This document shows, one piece after another, positions 8,031 through 20,237 of a DNA stretch of 64,000 nt. A program made the translations under genes and the position numbers. The first letter of the stretch is position 1. The number at the start of each line of letters is the position of its first letter. The DNA is from Streptomyces sp. AC550_RSS872. GTDB lineage: Bacteria; Actinomycetota; Actinomycetes; Streptomycetales; Streptomycetaceae. The stretch spans positions 1 through 64,000 of the forward strand of contig NZ_JAGMUL010000002.1 of assembly GCF_019049285.1 (NCBI RefSeq), read 5' to 3'. The notes under the pieces are model-generated. The model did not search any database and was not told where the DNA came from. It saw only the letters and a program-made list of their open reading frames with translations.

Positions 8031-8834
8031 ATGCCAGCCGCCCCCACCTGGGACCCCGCCCAGTACCTGCGTCACGCCGGCCACCGAGCCCGCCCCTTCA
8101 CCGACCTCCTCGCCCAGGTCCCCGACCTCCCCGGCGACCGGCCCCGCATCGCCGACCTCGGCTGCGGTCCCGGCAACGTCACCGCCCTGCTCGCCGAACG
8201 CTGGCCCGGCGCCCACATCACCGGCTACGACAACTCTGCCGAGATGCTCGACAAGGCCCACGTCGAGCACGAGGGCCCGACCCCGGGTGGCGGCCGTCTC
8301 GACTTCGCCCACGCCGACGTACGGACCTGGACGCCCGAGGAGCCGTACGACCTGATCGTCAGCAACGCCACGCTGCAATGGGTGCCGGACCATGCGGAGC
8401 GTTTCGGCGCCTGGGTGCGGGGCCTGCGGCCGGGCGGCACCTTCGCCTTCCAGGTCCCCGGCAACTTCGACGCCCCCAGCCACCGCCTGATGCGCGACCT
8501 CGCCCACCGCCACGGCCTCACCGACACCCTGCGCCACGACGACGCCGTCCTCGCCCCACGGGACTACCTGGCCGCGCTGGCCGACCTGGGCTGCGCGGCG
8601 GACGTGTGGGAGACGACGTACGTCCACCTCCTGACCGGTGACGACCCGGTGCTGGACTGGGTGAAGGGGACGGGCCTGCGACCGGTCCTCACCGCCCTCG
8701 CCGACGACCCCGAGGCGCGGGACGCCTTCCTCGGCGACTATCGCGACGCCCTGCGCGCGGCCTATCCGGCCGGGGCGCACGGCACACCCTTCCCGTTCCG
8801 GCGGATCTTCGCCGTGGCCCGCAGGGAGGCGTGA
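8031..8834 (+). CDS. tam: Trans-aconitate 2-methyltransferase
   Basis: 267 residues. Class I SAM methyltransferase with the glycine motif IADLGCGPGNVT at about 40-51 and the family signature SNATLQWVPDH, then LRPGGTFAFQVPGNFDAPSH, which is characteristic of Tam. It methylates trans-aconitate, an inhibitory by-product of cis-aconitate, at the 2-carboxyl group. ATG 8031 has CAGGAGG upstream. Its stop overlaps the start of the VOC gene, so the two are cotranscribed, probably under the MarR-type repressor. Confidence 0.88.
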   Translation: MPAAPTWDPAQYLRHAGHRARPFTDLLAQVPDLPGDRPRIADLGCGPGNVTALLAERWPGAHITGYDNSAEMLDKAHVEHEGPTPGGGRLDFAHADVRTWTPEEPYDLIVSNATLQWVPDHAERFGAWVRGLRPGGTFAFQVPGNFDAPSHRLMRDLAHRHGLTDTLRHDDAVLAPRDYLAALADLGCAADVWETTYVHLLTGDDPVLDWVKGTGLRPVLTALADDPEARDAFLGDYRDALRAAYPAGAHGTPFPFRRIFAVARREA

Positions 8835-9196
8835 TGATCACCGCCGTCGACCACGTCCAGCTCGCGGCCCCGCCCGGATCGGAGGAGCGGCTACGGACGT
8901 ACTACGTCGATGTCCTCGGGATGACGGAGATCCCCAAGCCGCCCGTGCTCGCCGCGCGCGGGGGCTGCTGGTTCCAGACGGGACCCGTGCAGCTGCATCT
9001 CGGCATCGAGGAGGACTTCCGGCCCGCCAGGAAGGCCCACCCCGGGCTGCGGGTCACCGCGATCGAGACGTACGCCGCCCGACTGGCGGCCCGGGGAGCC
9101 GCCGTCACCTGGGACGAGCACCTGCCGGGGCACAAGCGGTTCTTCTCCTACGACCCTGTCGGGAACCGGCTGGAGTTCCTGGAACCGGCCGGTTGA
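8834..9196 (+). CDS. VOC (glyoxalase/dioxygenase superfamily) protein
   Basis: 120 residues forming a single vicinal-oxygen-chelate module: ITAVDHVQLAAPPG at the start and FFSYDPVGNRLEFLEP at the end, with the metal-ligand positions His and Glu in the expected places. Reaction unknown. ATG 8834 shares bases with the tam stop (TGATG) and has GGGAGG four bases before; GTG 8831 is less likely. Lies in the same operon as tam. Confidence 0.85.
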   Translation: MITAVDHVQLAAPPGSEERLRTYYVDVLGMTEIPKPPVLAARGGCWFQTGPVQLHLGIEEDFRPARKAHPGLRVTAIETYAARLAARGAAVTWDEHLPGHKRFFSYDPVGNRLEFLEPAG

Positions 9197-9255
9197 CCAA
9201 CGCGCTCACGCGCCGCGCTCGCGCTCACGTGCCGTGCTCGGCCGGCGGCGGGACC

Positions 9256-9437
9256 TCACCGGCCCAGCACCGGCACGCGCCTGACCTCCTCGTGCGGCAT
9301 GCCCTCACCGAGGGCGCGGCCTCGGCCTTGCGTCGCCGCTGGTCGGCGACTGCCAACGCGTCTTCGAGATCTTCGATCACGCGCCGGACGAGGTCCTCCG
9401 GCTCGGGCCCGGCCTCGCTGACCGGGACCTTCGGCAT
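9256..9437 (-). pseudogene. Small hypothetical gene, probably frameshifted
   Basis: From ATG 9437 the minus strand encodes MPKVPVSEAGPEPEDLVRRV, a plausible charged helix continuing IEDLEDALAVADQRRRK. It then turns into low-quality sequence, while the neighbouring frame continues naturally with GRALGEGMPHEEVRRVPVLG and a stop at 9256. A one-base change near 9330 would join them. Either a frameshift or a sequencing error. Function unknown. The rest of 9197-9535 shows nothing else. Confidence 0.4.
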
Positions 9438-9535
9438 GTTCAAAGGGCCCCACCCCTTGGTCGCCGTTTGAGTGGGCCGGCGCAGGGTCACCCGATCGAT
9501 GACCCCGACGTCCAGCCTCGGGAGGAGTGAGTACC

Positions 9536-9709
9536 GTGGCGAAGGAAGAAAAGACCCGGGCCAAGAAGGAACAGGTCAGGGGAAAGGCCAAGGAAGCCAT
9601 GGGCCGTATGGCCGGCAACGAGCGGATGACCGCCGAGGGCAAGGCCGACCAGATGAAGGGCGACGCCCGGCAGGCGAAGGAGAAGGGAAAGGACACCTTC
9701 AAGCACTGA
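9536..9709 (+). CDS. CsbD-family stress-response protein
   Basis: 57 residues, Lys/Ala-rich and hydrophilic: KKEQVRGKAKEAMGRMAGNE then AEGKADQMKGDARQAKEKGK. This is the CsbD signature; family members are small stress-induced proteins of unknown mechanism, in several bacteria controlled by general stress sigma factors. GTG at 9536 is preferred because GGAGGA lies nine bases before it; the GTG at 9527 overlaps that site. Confidence 0.88.
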   Translation: MAKEEKTRAKKEQVRGKAKEAMGRMAGNERMTAEGKADQMKGDARQAKEKGKDTFKH

Positions 9710-9750
9710 GGGCGCCCCTCAAGTAACGGACATGGCGGGCGCCCGGCGCG

Positions 9751-10428
9751 TCAGCTCTTGCGGTGCCCTATCAACCGCGGCTTCGCCTCCAGCCCGTCCA
9801 GCCCGTGCCACGCCAGGTTCACCAGATGCGCCGCCACCTCCGCCTTCTTCGGGCGGCGGACGTCCAGCCACCACTGGCCGGTCAGGGCGACCATCCCGAC
9901 CAGAGCCTGCGCGTACAGCGGGGCCAGCTTGGGGTCGAAGCCGCGGCTCTTGAACTCGCGGCCCAGGATGTCCTCCACCTGGGTCGCGATGTCGGAGATC
10001 AGCGAGGCGAAGGTACCCGTCGACTGGGGGATGGGCGAGTCACGGACCAGGATGCGGAAACCGTCCGTGTACTCCTCGATGTAGTCCAGCAGCGCGAACG
10101 CCGCCTGCTCGCACAGCTCACGCGGGTGGCCGGCCGTCAGCGAACTGGTCACCATGTCCAGCAGGCGGCGCATCTCACGGTCCACCACCACCGCGTACAG
10201 CCCCTCCTTGCCGCCGAAGTGCTCGTACACCACCGGCTTGGAGACCCCGGCCTTCGCCGCGATCTCCTCCACCGAGGTGCCCTCGAAACCCTTCGCGGCG
10301 AACAGGGTGCGGCCGATCTCCAGCAACTGCTGGCGCCGCTCCGCACCGGTCATCCGGGTACGGCGCGTCCGCCGGGGCTTGTCGTTGCTGGGGGTACTGC
10401 TGGAGTCGGTCGCCACGGCGTCAATCAT
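9751..10428 (-). CDS. TetR-family regulator of the desaturase operon
   Basis: 225 residues. A basic leader precedes a TetR HTH (GRTLFAAKGFEGTSVEEIAA, then KAGVSKPVVYEHFGGKEGLY) and an all-helical ligand domain ending LAWHGLDGLEAKPRLIGHRK. Its ATG overlaps the stop of the acyl desaturase by four bases, so it is made from the same message and probably represses it, as acyl-CoA-sensing TetR proteins do. The ligand is inferred from context. Confidence 0.9.
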   Translation of the reverse strand: MIDAVATDSSSTPSNDKPRRTRRTRMTGAERRQQLLEIGRTLFAAKGFEGTSVEEIAAKAGVSKPVVYEHFGGKEGLYAVVVDREMRRLLDMVTSSLTAGHPRELCEQAAFALLDYIEEYTDGFRILVRDSPIPQSTGTFASLISDIATQVEDILGREFKSRGFDPKLAPLYAQALVGMVALTGQWWLDVRRPKKAEVAAHLVNLAWHGLDGLEAKPRLIGHRKS

Positions 10429-11435
10429 GCCGCCTTGGCAGGCTCCTTCCGGCGCCGGGAGCCGCCTTCCTCGGCGTTCCGGCGTGAATCGATACGCGAG
10501 CGTGACGGCCAGCGCACGTCGTACGCCCAGCCGAACATCTCGCACCAGCGGATGATCCGCGCGGAGGAGTCGATCTGCCCGCGCTCCACACCGTGCCGCG
10601 CGGACGTCGGGTCGGCGTGGTGCAGGTTGTGCCAGGACTCGCCGCACGACAGGACCGCCAGCCACCACACGTTGCCCGAACGGTCACGCGACTTGAACGG
10701 ACGCTTGCCCACCGCGTGGCAGATCGAGTTGATCGACCACGTCACGTGATGCAGCAGAGCCACCCGCACCAGCGAGCCCCAGAAGAAACCCGTGAACGCG
10801 CCCCACCACGACATCGTCACCAGACCGCCGATCAGCGCCGGCAGGGCCAGCGACAGCACCGTCCACCAGATGAACTGACGGGAGATCCCGCGGATCGCCC
10901 GGTCCTTGATCAGATCCGGCGCGTACTTGTCCTGCGGCGTCCGCTCCTCGTCGAACATCCAGCCGATGTGCGCCCACCACAGGCCCTTCATCAGTGCCGG
11001 CACGGTCTCCCCGTAACGCCACGGCGAGTGCGGGTCACCCTCCGCGTCGGAGAACTTGTGGTGCTTGCGGTGGTCGGCGACCCAGCGGACCAGCGGGCCC
11101 TCCACCGCCATCGAGCCCGCGACGGCGAGCGCGATGCGCAGCGGACGCTTCGCCTTGAAGGAACCGTGGGTGAAGTAGCGGTGGTAGCCGATCGTGACGC
11201 CATGGCAGGCGAAGAAGTAGAAGAAGACCAGCAGACCGAGGTCCAGCCAGCTCACGCCCCAGCCCCACGCCAGCGGCACCGCGGCGGCAAGTGCCAGGAA
11301 CGGGACGACGATGAAGAGAAGGAGCGCGAACTGCTCGAGCGACCCCTTCTTCTCGCCGCCGAGCGTGGCTGAGGGGAGTCGGGTGTCGTCGTTCGCCTTC
11401 GGGGCGTCTTCGATCACATCGGAGCTCGTGGTCAT
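10425..11435 (-). CDS. Acyl desaturase (delta-9 type, diiron)
   Basis: 336 residues, integral membrane enzyme. Three histidine boxes bind the diiron centre: HRYFTH (85-90), HRKHH (122-126) and HNLHH (269-273). Hydrophobic segments lie at about 36-60, 64-82 and 186-232. It introduces a double bond into fatty acyl chains, adjusting membrane fluidity. ATG 11435 has AGGGGA upstream. A short hydrophilic N-terminus and basic C-terminal tail flank the core. Cotranscribed with the TetR gene; a repeated motif at 11498-11530 is the likely control site. Confidence 0.93.
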   Translation of the reverse strand: MTTSSDVIEDAPKANDDTRLPSATLGGEKKGSLEQFALLLFIVVPFLALAAAVPLAWGWGVSWLDLGLLVFFYFFACHGVTIGYHRYFTHGSFKAKRPLRIALAVAGSMAVEGPLVRWVADHRKHHKFSDAEGDPHSPWRYGETVPALMKGLWWAHIGWMFDEERTPQDKYAPDLIKDRAIRGISRQFIWWTVLSLALPALIGGLVTMSWWGAFTGFFWGSLVRVALLHHVTWSINSICHAVGKRPFKSRDRSGNVWWLAVLSCGESWHNLHHADPTSARHGVERGQIDSSARIIRWCEMFGWAYDVRWPSRSRIDSRRNAEEGGSRRRKEPAKAA

Positions 11436-11497
11436 GGGCGTCCCCTGTGGGGTTTCGAGGGTTGTGGCAGGTGCCGGGTCGCTGGAACTGTTCCCAG

Positions 11498-11530
11498 GTT
11501 CCGTTACATCGGTCCCTACGGTTCCGTAAC
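11498..11530. promoter_or_regulatory. Duplicated GGTTCCGT(T/A)AC motif upstream of the desaturase
   Basis: GGTTCCGTTAC at 11498-11508 and GGTTCCGTAAC at 11520-11530 lie 22 bases apart, two helical turns; the second is part of TACGGTTCCGTA (11517-11528), an inverted repeat. Position 63-95 bases before the desaturase start suggests a TetR operator. The rest of 11436-11743 is leader sequence for the desaturase and ppc. Confidence 0.5.
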
Positions 11531-11743
11531 CTACGGCATCGTAAGTATGGCAGTGCGTCGCCCGGCGGCAAGAGCCCGAGAGACTGCGCGTCCGCATGGA
11601 CACCTATCCTTGGAGGCGGTCGGACAGCGCGGTCCGCTCTGAATTCTTCCCGGATGTCAGGAGCCGTAAGCGGCCCAGCCGCGCGGCCCCAGGCGCCGGG
11701 TTCCCCTCCCGGACGAGCTTCAACACTGCAAGGAGCCGCACCT

Positions 11744-14482
<2,739 letters not shown>

Positions 14483-14496
14483 CCGGCCGGAACCGA

Positions 14497-14533
14497 GGGT
14501 GCCCCCGTGCTTCGTACGAGCACGGGGGCACCC
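14497..14533. terminator. Terminator between ppc and the sortase substrate gene
   Basis: A perfect 14-base stem, GGGTGCCCCCGTGC (14497-14510) with GCACGGGGGCACCC (14520-14533), nine-base loop, followed by TT. It serves convergent genes. Confidence 0.85.
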
Positions 14534-14545
14534 TTATGTCGCTGA

Positions 14546-15274
14546 TCAGGCCTTACGGCGACGGAACGCCAGGTAACCGCCCGCGGCGAGCAGCGCGGCC
14601 GCGGCCGCCGACAGCAGGCCCACCGGCGCACCGTTGCCCGTCTCCGCGAGGTCGCCCTCGCTGCCGCCGCCCTGAGTGGACGGAGAAGAGGAGACGGCGG
14701 GAGCCGCTTCCTCGGAGGTTTCGGAGGCCTCGGCGGACTCGCCCTGCGTCGGCTCCTCGGCGGGGCCGGTCTCCTCGCCGCCGTTGGTCGGATCCGGCGT
14801 GCCGGGCGTCGCGCTGGGCGTCCCGCCATCCGTCGCGGGGCAGGTGTGCGACAGGTTGAACAGCTCCAGCTCACCGCCGCGCACCTCGGCCACCGCGGAG
14901 GTGAGCTCCGCGCCCGGCTGCGAGGCCACGTAGGCGTGCTTGTCGGACGGCGGACCGAAGTCCGTCACCACCTGCTGCCCACCCGGCTCGAAGGACACCG
15001 TCAGCTTCACGAAGTCCGTCGAGTTCCCCGGCAGCACGAAGTGCCAGCCGTCCTGCCCCTCCGGAACGCCGGGGCACTCGCCCCGGCCCTGCTGCGGGGC
15101 ACCGCCGTCATCGGTGGTCGAGGTACGCGGCAGCTCCTGACGCAGCTGCACCGTGTACGTGTCGCCACCGGAACCGGTGGCGTGGGCGGCGGCCGGAACG
15201 CAGAGCACGGCTGCCGCGGCGACGGCGGACAGAGCGCCGACGCGGTTGAGGGTACGCATGAGGCAGTAGTCCAT
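14546..15274 (-). CDS. LAXTG-anchored cell-wall surface protein
   Basis: About 242 residues: signal peptide (LSAVAAAAVLCVPAAAHA), an exported domain with two cysteine-bearing segments (ECPGVPEGQ and SHTCPATD), a Thr/Glu/Ser/Pro-rich stalk, then LAETG, a hydrophobic helix and RRRKA. LAETG is the sorting signal used by class E sortases of Streptomyces, so it should be linked to peptidoglycan. Function of the exported domain is unknown. ATG 15274 has only GAAG upstream; ATG 15259 would also give a good signal peptide. Confidence 0.85.
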   Translation of the reverse strand: MDYCLMRTLNRVGALSAVAAAAVLCVPAAAHATGSGGDTYTVQLRQELPRTSTTDDGGAPQQGRGECPGVPEGQDGWHFVLPGNSTDFVKLTVSFEPGGQQVVTDFGPPSDKHAYVASQPGAELTSAVAEVRGGELELFNLSHTCPATDGGTPSATPGTPDPTNGGEETGPAEEPTQGESAEASETSEEAAPAVSSSPSTQGGGSEGDLAETGNGAPVGLLSAAAAALLAAGGYLAFRRRKA

Positions 15275-15395
15275 CTTCGAGAAGGAACGGGAAGATGTGG
15301 AGGGGGCGGCTCAGCATCCAGCCCGCACTGACCCCTGGTCAATCACGAACAGACAACACACGGATCCTCCACAGAAACGGAGAACGCCGAGAACC

Positions 15396-15884
15396 TCAGA
15401 TCGTCACGAACGCCGCCGTCAGCAACGCGACCCCCGACCCCGCCAGCACCCACGCCACCCGCGTCCGTCGCAGCCCACCCGCCACGACCACCGACGCCAG
15501 CAACAACGCGCCACCCAGCGGAACCCACGCATAGAGAACACCCGCCGGCCCGGACCGCACCACGTCGTCACTGCCCGGCTTCACCACCACCGTGTACGTC
15601 TGCCCCCCGCGCACCGCCACGCTCTTGTCGATGACCACCGCACCGCGCGCCCGCGACCCCGCCGAAATCGGCGTGTACGGCCCACTGCACGTGTCCGCAC
15701 CACACCGCGTCACCTTGATCGTGCCGCTCTCCCGGCCCTTCGTGAGCATCACATGCTGCGCATTGCCCCACGACGCCCACACACCCGCGATCAGAATCAG
15801 CACCGCGACCGTACCCATCGCCGCGAACCGCCCGAACCGCAGCGCCATGAAAGCGCCCTGACTGGAGACAACGGCAGAAGGCAT
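15396..15884 (-). CDS. Small membrane protein of unknown function
   Basis: 162 residues: an N-terminal transmembrane helix (GTVAVLILIAGVWASW), an exported beta-rich segment with two cysteines (TRCGADTCSGPYTP), probably a disulfide, and two C-terminal helices (LYAWVPLGGALLLASVVVAG and VAWVLAGSGVALLTAAF). ATG 15884 has AAGGA eight bases before; ATG 15848 is an alternative. It lies between pth and the LAXTG protein on the same strand, about 65 bases after pth, and could be in their operon. I do not recognise the family. Confidence 0.7.
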   Translation of the reverse strand: MPSAVVSSQGAFMALRFGRFAAMGTVAVLILIAGVWASWGNAQHVMLTKGRESGTIKVTRCGADTCSGPYTPISAGSRARGAVVIDKSVAVRGGQTYTVVVKPGSDDVVRSGPAGVLYAWVPLGGALLLASVVVAGGLRRTRVAWVLAGSGVALLTAAFVTI

Positions 15885-15949
15885 GGCCGCGATCCTTGGC
15901 CATGCCCCTACGCCCGGTCAACCTCGGCCCGGCCAACCAGCCGGACAAG

Positions 15950-16546
15950 TCACGAGTTGTACGTGCTTTGCGCCCGCTCCAACCCCTCGATCACCAGACA
16001 CTCCACCGCATCCGCCGCCCGGTCCACGAAATAGTCCAACTCCTTGCGCTCCGCCGAGGAGAAGTCCTTGAGCACAAAGTCCGCGACCTGCATACGACCG
16101 GGAGGGCGCCCGATGCCGAACCGCACCCGGTGGTAGTCGGCACCCATCGCCTTCGTCATCGACTTCAGGCCGTTGTGCCCGTTGTCACCGCCGCCGAGCT
16201 TCAGCCGCAGTGTGCCGTAGTCGATGTCCAACTCGTCATGGATCGCAACGATGTTCGCGAGCGGCACCTTGTAGAACTCGCGCAGGGCGTTCACCGGCCC
16301 GCCCGAGAGGTTCATGTACGACATCGGCTTCGCGAGAATCACCCGCCGGTTCAACGGCCCCGGCGGACCGATACGGCCCTCCACCACCTGCGCCTGAGCC
16401 CGGCCCGCCCGCTTGAACCTCCCCCCGAGCCGATCGGCCAGCAGATCGGCCACCATGAACCCGATGTTGTGCCGGTTCATGGCGTACTCGGGCCCGGGAT
16501 TGCCGAGGCCCACGATCAGCCACGGGTCATTGGCGCCGGTAGTCAC
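15950..16546 (-). CDS. pth: Peptidyl-tRNA hydrolase
   Basis: 198 residues. Recycles peptidyl-tRNAs dropped from ribosomes. Signatures: [20 protein letters not shown] with the catalytic His, [10 protein letters not shown], and [11 protein letters not shown] with the catalytic Asp, then [15 protein letters not shown] 16546 has AAGGAG eight bases before. It follows rplY on the same strand after about 190 bases, an arrangement common in actinomycetes. Confidence 0.97.
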   Translation of the reverse strand: MTTGANDPWLIVGLGNPGPEYAMNRHNIGFMVADLLADRLGGRFKRAGRAQAQVVEGRIGPPGPLNRRVILAKPMSYMNLSGGPVNALREFYKVPLANIVAIHDELDIDYGTLRLKLGGGDNGHNGLKSMTKAMGADYHRVRFGIGRPPGRMQVADFVLKDFSSAERKELDYFVDRAADAVECLVIEGLERAQSTYNS

Positions 16547-16683
16547 GTCCACGTCTCCTTGCTGTGCTTTCCCGGGGGCTGCGACATCGGCGGCTCCGCC
16601 GCGGGCCCCCGGACCCCCAGCAGAAACGCCGGTCCGCGGGGGTGCCTGGCGCGAACATCGCGAGGCAAGCCTGAGTGACAGGC

Positions 16684-16718
16684 GTCGGCCGCTGCCCCGC
16701 ACGGGAACAGCGGCCGAC
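16684..16718 (-). terminator. Hairpin downstream of rplY
   Basis: GTCGGCCGCTG (16684-16694) pairs with CAGCGGCCGAC (16708-16718), 13-base loop, no T tract. It may be a terminator or attenuator between rplY and pth. Confidence 0.55.
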
Positions 16719-16737
16719 CAACCGATGACAGCGAGGA

Positions 16738-17334
16738 TCAGGCCTCGGCGACTTCCCCGCCCTCGGCGGCCTCACCCTCCGCGGCCTCCTCGGCCTGCGA
16801 AGCCAGGACCTGAAGGACCACAGCGTCCTCCTCGACGGCCAGCGTGGTGCCCTTCGGCAGCGTGATGTCCTTGGCCAGGATCGAGGCACCGGCCTCCAGA
16901 CCCTCCACGGACACCGTGACCGACTCGGGGATGTGCGTGGCCTCGGTCTCGACCGGCAGCGCGTTCAGCACGTGCTCCAGCAGGTTGCCACCCGGAGCCA
17001 GCTCGCCCTCGGTGTGCACCGGGATCTCGACCGTGACCTTCTCGCCGCGCTTCACCAGCAGCAGGTCCACGTGCTCCAGGAAGCCCTTCAGCGGGTCACG
17101 CTGCACAGCCTTCGGGATCGCCAGCTCGGTCGACTTGCCGTCGATGTCCAGCGCGATCAGAACGTTCGGCGTACGCAGCGCGAGCAGCAGCTCATGACCG
17201 GGAAGCGTGAGGTGCAGCGGCTCCGCACCGTGCCCGTACAGCACACCGGGAACCTTGCTGTCACGACGGATACGACGGGCGGCACCCTTACCGAACTCGG
17301 TACGGGTCTCAGCGGAGATCTTGACCTCGGACAT
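16738..17334 (-). CDS. rplY: 50S ribosomal protein L25/general stress protein Ctc
   Basis: 198 residues, the long Ctc (TL5) form: an N-terminal 5S-rRNA-binding L25 domain ([27 protein letters not shown]) and a C-terminal beta domain ([19 protein letters not shown]), ending in an acidic Ala/Glu tail. ATG 17334 has GAGGAG eight bases before. It lies just downstream of prs, separated by a long hairpin (17440-17495). Confidence 0.95.
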   Translation of the reverse strand: MSEVKISAETRTEFGKGAARRIRRDSKVPGVLYGHGAEPLHLTLPGHELLLALRTPNVLIALDIDGKSTELAIPKAVQRDPLKGFLEHVDLLLVKRGEKVTVEIPVHTEGELAPGGNLLEHVLNALPVETEATHIPESVTVSVEGLEAGASILAKDITLPKGTTLAVEEDAVVLQVLASQAEEAAEGEAAEGGEVAEA

Positions 17335-17439
17335 ACGGATCACTCCTCGTAGAACTAGAGACGGACGTGGTCACCCGGCCACGAACGGCCTGCTACGAAG
17401 AGCGCGTCGATAACGGACCACCGACACCTGAACCAACAG

Positions 17440-17495
17440 GTGCGGCCTCCCTCGCCGAGCAACTGAAGCAGTCTACTCGCAGAGGGAGGCCGCAC
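17440..17495 (-). terminator. Long-stem hairpin between prs and rplY
   Basis: GTGCGGCCTCCCTC (17440-17453) pairs perfectly with GAGGGAGGCCGCAC (17482-17495), loop of 28 bases. It could terminate the prs message or control read-through into rplY. Confidence 0.65.
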
Positions 17496-17520
17496 CCAAA
17501 AGGATCTTTACGGCGGAGCT

Positions 17521-18501
17521 CTACTGCTCGTCGAACAAGCTCGTCACCGAACCGTCCTCGAACACCTCACGCACCGCACTCGCGATCGTCGGCGCGATCG
17601 ACAACACCGTCAGCTTGTCCAGATCCCGGCTCAGCTCACCCGGCGTCGGCAGCGTGTTCGTGAACACGAACTCACTCACCCGCGAGTTCTTCAACCGGTC
17701 CGCGGCGGGCCCGGAGAGCACACCGTGCGTCGCGGTGACGATCACGTCCTCCGCACCGTGCGCGAACAGCGCATCAGCGGCCGCACAGATCGTCCCACCC
17801 GTGTCGATCATGTCGTCGACCAGCACACACACCCGGCCCTTGACCTCACCCACGACCTCGTGAACCGTCACCTGGTTCGCGACGTCCTTGTCCCGCCGCT
17901 TGTGCACGATCGCCAGCGGAGCACCGAGCCGGTCACACCAACGGTCCGCCACCCGCACCCGACCGGCGTCCGGAGACACCACGGTCAACTTCTCCCGGTC
18001 GACCTTGCGGCCCACGTAGTCCGCGAGCAACGGCAGCGCGAAGAGATGATCGACCGGCCCGTCGAAGAAACCCTGAATCTGATCCGTGTGCAGATCCACC
18101 GTCAGGATCCGGTCCGCACCCGACGTCTTCATCAGATCCGCGATCAGACGCGCCGAAATCGGTTCACGCCCACGGTGCTTCTTGTCCTGCCGCGCGTAAC
18201 CGTAGAACGGAACGATCACCGTGATGGAGCGCGCCGACGCACGCTTCAGCGCGTCGATCATGATCAACTGCTCCATGATCCACTGATTGATCGGAGCCGT
18301 GTGGCTCTGAATCACAAAGCAGTCAGCACCACGCGCCGACTCCTGATAACGGACATAGATCTCACCGTTGGCGAAATCGAAGGCCTTCGTCGGGACGACC
18401 CCGACACCCAACTGCTGGGCGACCTCCTCGGCAAGCTCGGGGTGGGCGCGGCCGGAGAAGAACATCAACTTCTTCTCGCCGGTCGTCTTGATCCCGGTCA
18501 C
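17521..18501 (-). CDS. prs: Ribose-phosphate pyrophosphokinase
   Basis: 326 residues. Makes PRPP from ribose-5-phosphate and ATP for nucleotides, His and Trp. Motifs: VIVPFYGYARQDKKHRGREP (flexible loop and ATP site), DLHTDQIQGFF, and the PRPP-binding VCVLVDDMIDTGGT. GTG start at 18501 with GAGGAGA upstream. Follows glmU after 75 bases on the same strand, a conserved glmU-prs pair. Confidence 0.97.
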   Translation of the reverse strand: MTGIKTTGEKKLMFFSGRAHPELAEEVAQQLGVGVVPTKAFDFANGEIYVRYQESARGADCFVIQSHTAPINQWIMEQLIMIDALKRASARSITVIVPFYGYARQDKKHRGREPISARLIADLMKTSGADRILTVDLHTDQIQGFFDGPVDHLFALPLLADYVGRKVDREKLTVVSPDAGRVRVADRWCDRLGAPLAIVHKRRDKDVANQVTVHEVVGEVKGRVCVLVDDMIDTGGTICAAADALFAHGAEDVIVTATHGVLSGPAADRLKNSRVSEFVFTNTLPTPGELSRDLDKLTVLSIAPTIASAVREVFEDGSVTSLFDEQ

Positions 18502-18576
18502 AGCTGTCTCCTCAGAGGTGTCTCAACAGGGTGTGCACTTATCACGGTACGCCGTGTTTGGCGCACCCGTTTCCGG

Positions 18577-20025
18577 TCAGTCCTCGCTCTCGACCTGCCG
18601 AGAAGCCGCCTCAGCCGCCTTCGCAGCCGCACTGCCCGGACGCTTACGAGCCACCCAACCCTCGATATTCCGCTGCTGACCGCGTGCCACAGCCAACGAA
18701 CCGGGCGGCACATCCTTCGTGATCACAGAGCCCGCCGCGGTGTACGCGCCGTCCCCGACCGTGACAGGCGCCACAAACATGTTGTCCGAACCGGTACGAC
18801 AGTGCGAGCCGACCGTCGTGTGGTGTTTGTCCTGTCCGTCATAGTTCACGAAGACACTCGCGGCACCGATGTTCGAGAAATCACCGATCGTCGCATCACC
18901 GACATACGAGAGGTGAGGCACCTTCGTCCCCTCACCGATGGACGCGTTCTTGGTCTCGACGTACGTACCGATCTTGCCCTTCGCCCCGAGACGGGTCCCA
19001 GGCCGCAGATAGGCGTACGGACCCACCGTCGCCTGCGCCCCCACGACAGCACCGTCGGCCACCGTGTTGTCCACCCGCGCCCCCGCACCCACCCGCGTGT
19101 CCTTCAGCCGGCTGTTGGGACCGACCTCCGCACCCTCACCGAGATGCGTCGAGCCCTGCAACTGCGTACCGGGATGGACAACGGCATCCTGCTCGAAGGT
19201 CACCGCCACATCGACCCAGGTCGTCGCCGGATCGACCACGGTGACGCCGGCCAGCATGGCGGCCGTCAGCAACCGGTCGTTCAGGATCCGCCGGGCCTCG
19301 GCGAGCTGCACACGGTTGTTGATCCCGGCGATCTCGCGGTGATCGGCGGCGACGGAAGCACCGACACGATGCCCGGCCTCACGCAGAATGCCGAGGACGT
19401 CGGTCAGGTACTCCTCGCCCTGACTGTTGTCCGTACGCACCTTGCCGAGCGCGTCCGCGAGCAACTGCCCGTCAAAGGCGAACACCCCGGAGTTGATCTC
19501 CCGGATCGCCCGCTGCGCCTCGGTCGCGTCCTTGTGCTCGACGATCGCCGTCACCGCACCGGACGCACCGTCCCGCACGATCCGCCCGTACCCCGTCGCG
19601 TCCGGGACCTCGGCGGTCAGCACGGTCACGGCGTTGCCGTCGGCGGAGTGCGTCGCGGCGAGACGGGTCAGTGTCTCGCCGGTGAGAAGGGGGGTGTCGC
19701 CACAGACGACCACGACGGTCCCGTCCACGGTGCCACCGAGCTCCTCCAGGGCCATCCGTACGGCATGCCCCGTACCGTTCTGCTCCGCCTGCACGGCGGT
19801 CCGCACACCGGGGTCGATCTCACCGAGGTGCGCGGAGACCTTCTCCCGCGCGTGCCCCACGACCACGACCAGGTTCTCGGGCTGCAACTCACGGGCGGAG
19901 GCCAGCACATGACCCACGAGACTGCGTCCGCAGAGCTCGTGCAGGACCTTGGGTGTGGCCGACTTCATACGGGTGCCCTCACCCGCTGCGAGAACGACGA
20001 CGGCTGCCGGGCGAATGGCGCTCAC
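18577..20025 (-). CDS. glmU: Bifunctional GlcNAc-1-P uridyltransferase/glucosamine-1-P acetyltransferase
   Basis: 482 residues. Makes UDP-GlcNAc for peptidoglycan. The N-terminal pyrophosphorylase has [16 protein letters not shown] and CGDTPLL; the C-terminal left-handed beta helix has hexapeptide repeats and the acetyltransferase pocket ([20 protein letters not shown], then [12 protein letters not shown]). GTG 20025 is chosen because GAAGG lies seven bases upstream; an in-frame ATG at 20061 would add 12 residues. First gene of the glmU-prs-rplY-pth series. Confidence 0.97.
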   Translation of the reverse strand: MSAIRPAAVVVLAAGEGTRMKSATPKVLHELCGRSLVGHVLASARELQPENLVVVVGHAREKVSAHLGEIDPGVRTAVQAEQNGTGHAVRMALEELGGTVDGTVVVVCGDTPLLTGETLTRLAATHSADGNAVTVLTAEVPDATGYGRIVRDGASGAVTAIVEHKDATEAQRAIREINSGVFAFDGQLLADALGKVRTDNSQGEEYLTDVLGILREAGHRVGASVAADHREIAGINNRVQLAEARRILNDRLLTAAMLAGVTVVDPATTWVDVAVTFEQDAVVHPGTQLQGSTHLGEGAEVGPNSRLKDTRVGAGARVDNTVADGAVVGAQATVGPYAYLRPGTRLGAKGKIGTYVETKNASIGEGTKVPHLSYVGDATIGDFSNIGAASVFVNYDGQDKHHTTVGSHCRTGSDNMFVAPVTVGDGAYTAAGSVITKDVPPGSLAVARGQQRNIEGWVARKRPGSAAAKAAEAASRQVESED

Positions 20026-20100
20026 GGGATGCCCTTCGGCTGTGGAGGGGGTGGGTGACATCCGCAGGATACCGGGGTGTTTTGTGGGGGACATGAGAGC

Positions 20101-20126
20101 GGGCCCTGACTTGGCAGTCAGGGCCC
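20101..20126 (-). terminator. Terminator after tRNA-Gln
   Basis: GGGCCCTGACT pairs with AGTCAGGGCCC around a four-base loop, 22 bases past the tRNA 3' end and before glmU. Confidence 0.8.
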
Positions 20127-20147
20127 GAACTGAGGTCTTGTGTGCTG

Positions 20148-20223
20148 TGGCTCCCCCGCAAGGATTCGAACCTTGTCCTGCTAGATCCAAAATCTAGTGT
20201 GCTGCCAGTTACACCACGGGGGA
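20148..20223 (-). tRNA. tRNA-Gln (anticodon TTG)
   Basis: The minus strand folds as a cloverleaf: acceptor TCCCCCG with CGGGGGA, anticodon stem CTAGA/TCTAG around TTTTGGA giving anticodon TTG, T-arm GGTTCGAATCC, discriminator G and an encoded CCA (20148-20150). The gene at 20238 ends only 14 bases before its 5' end. On the minus strand TAAGGT, about 10 bases upstream, could be its -10 box. Confidence 0.93.
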
Positions 20224-20237
20224 CAGCGACTCAGACC

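Noticed and set aside
17440..17495. Riboswitch or T-box
   Set aside because: A single long stem without conserved sequence blocks; terminator or attenuator is simpler.
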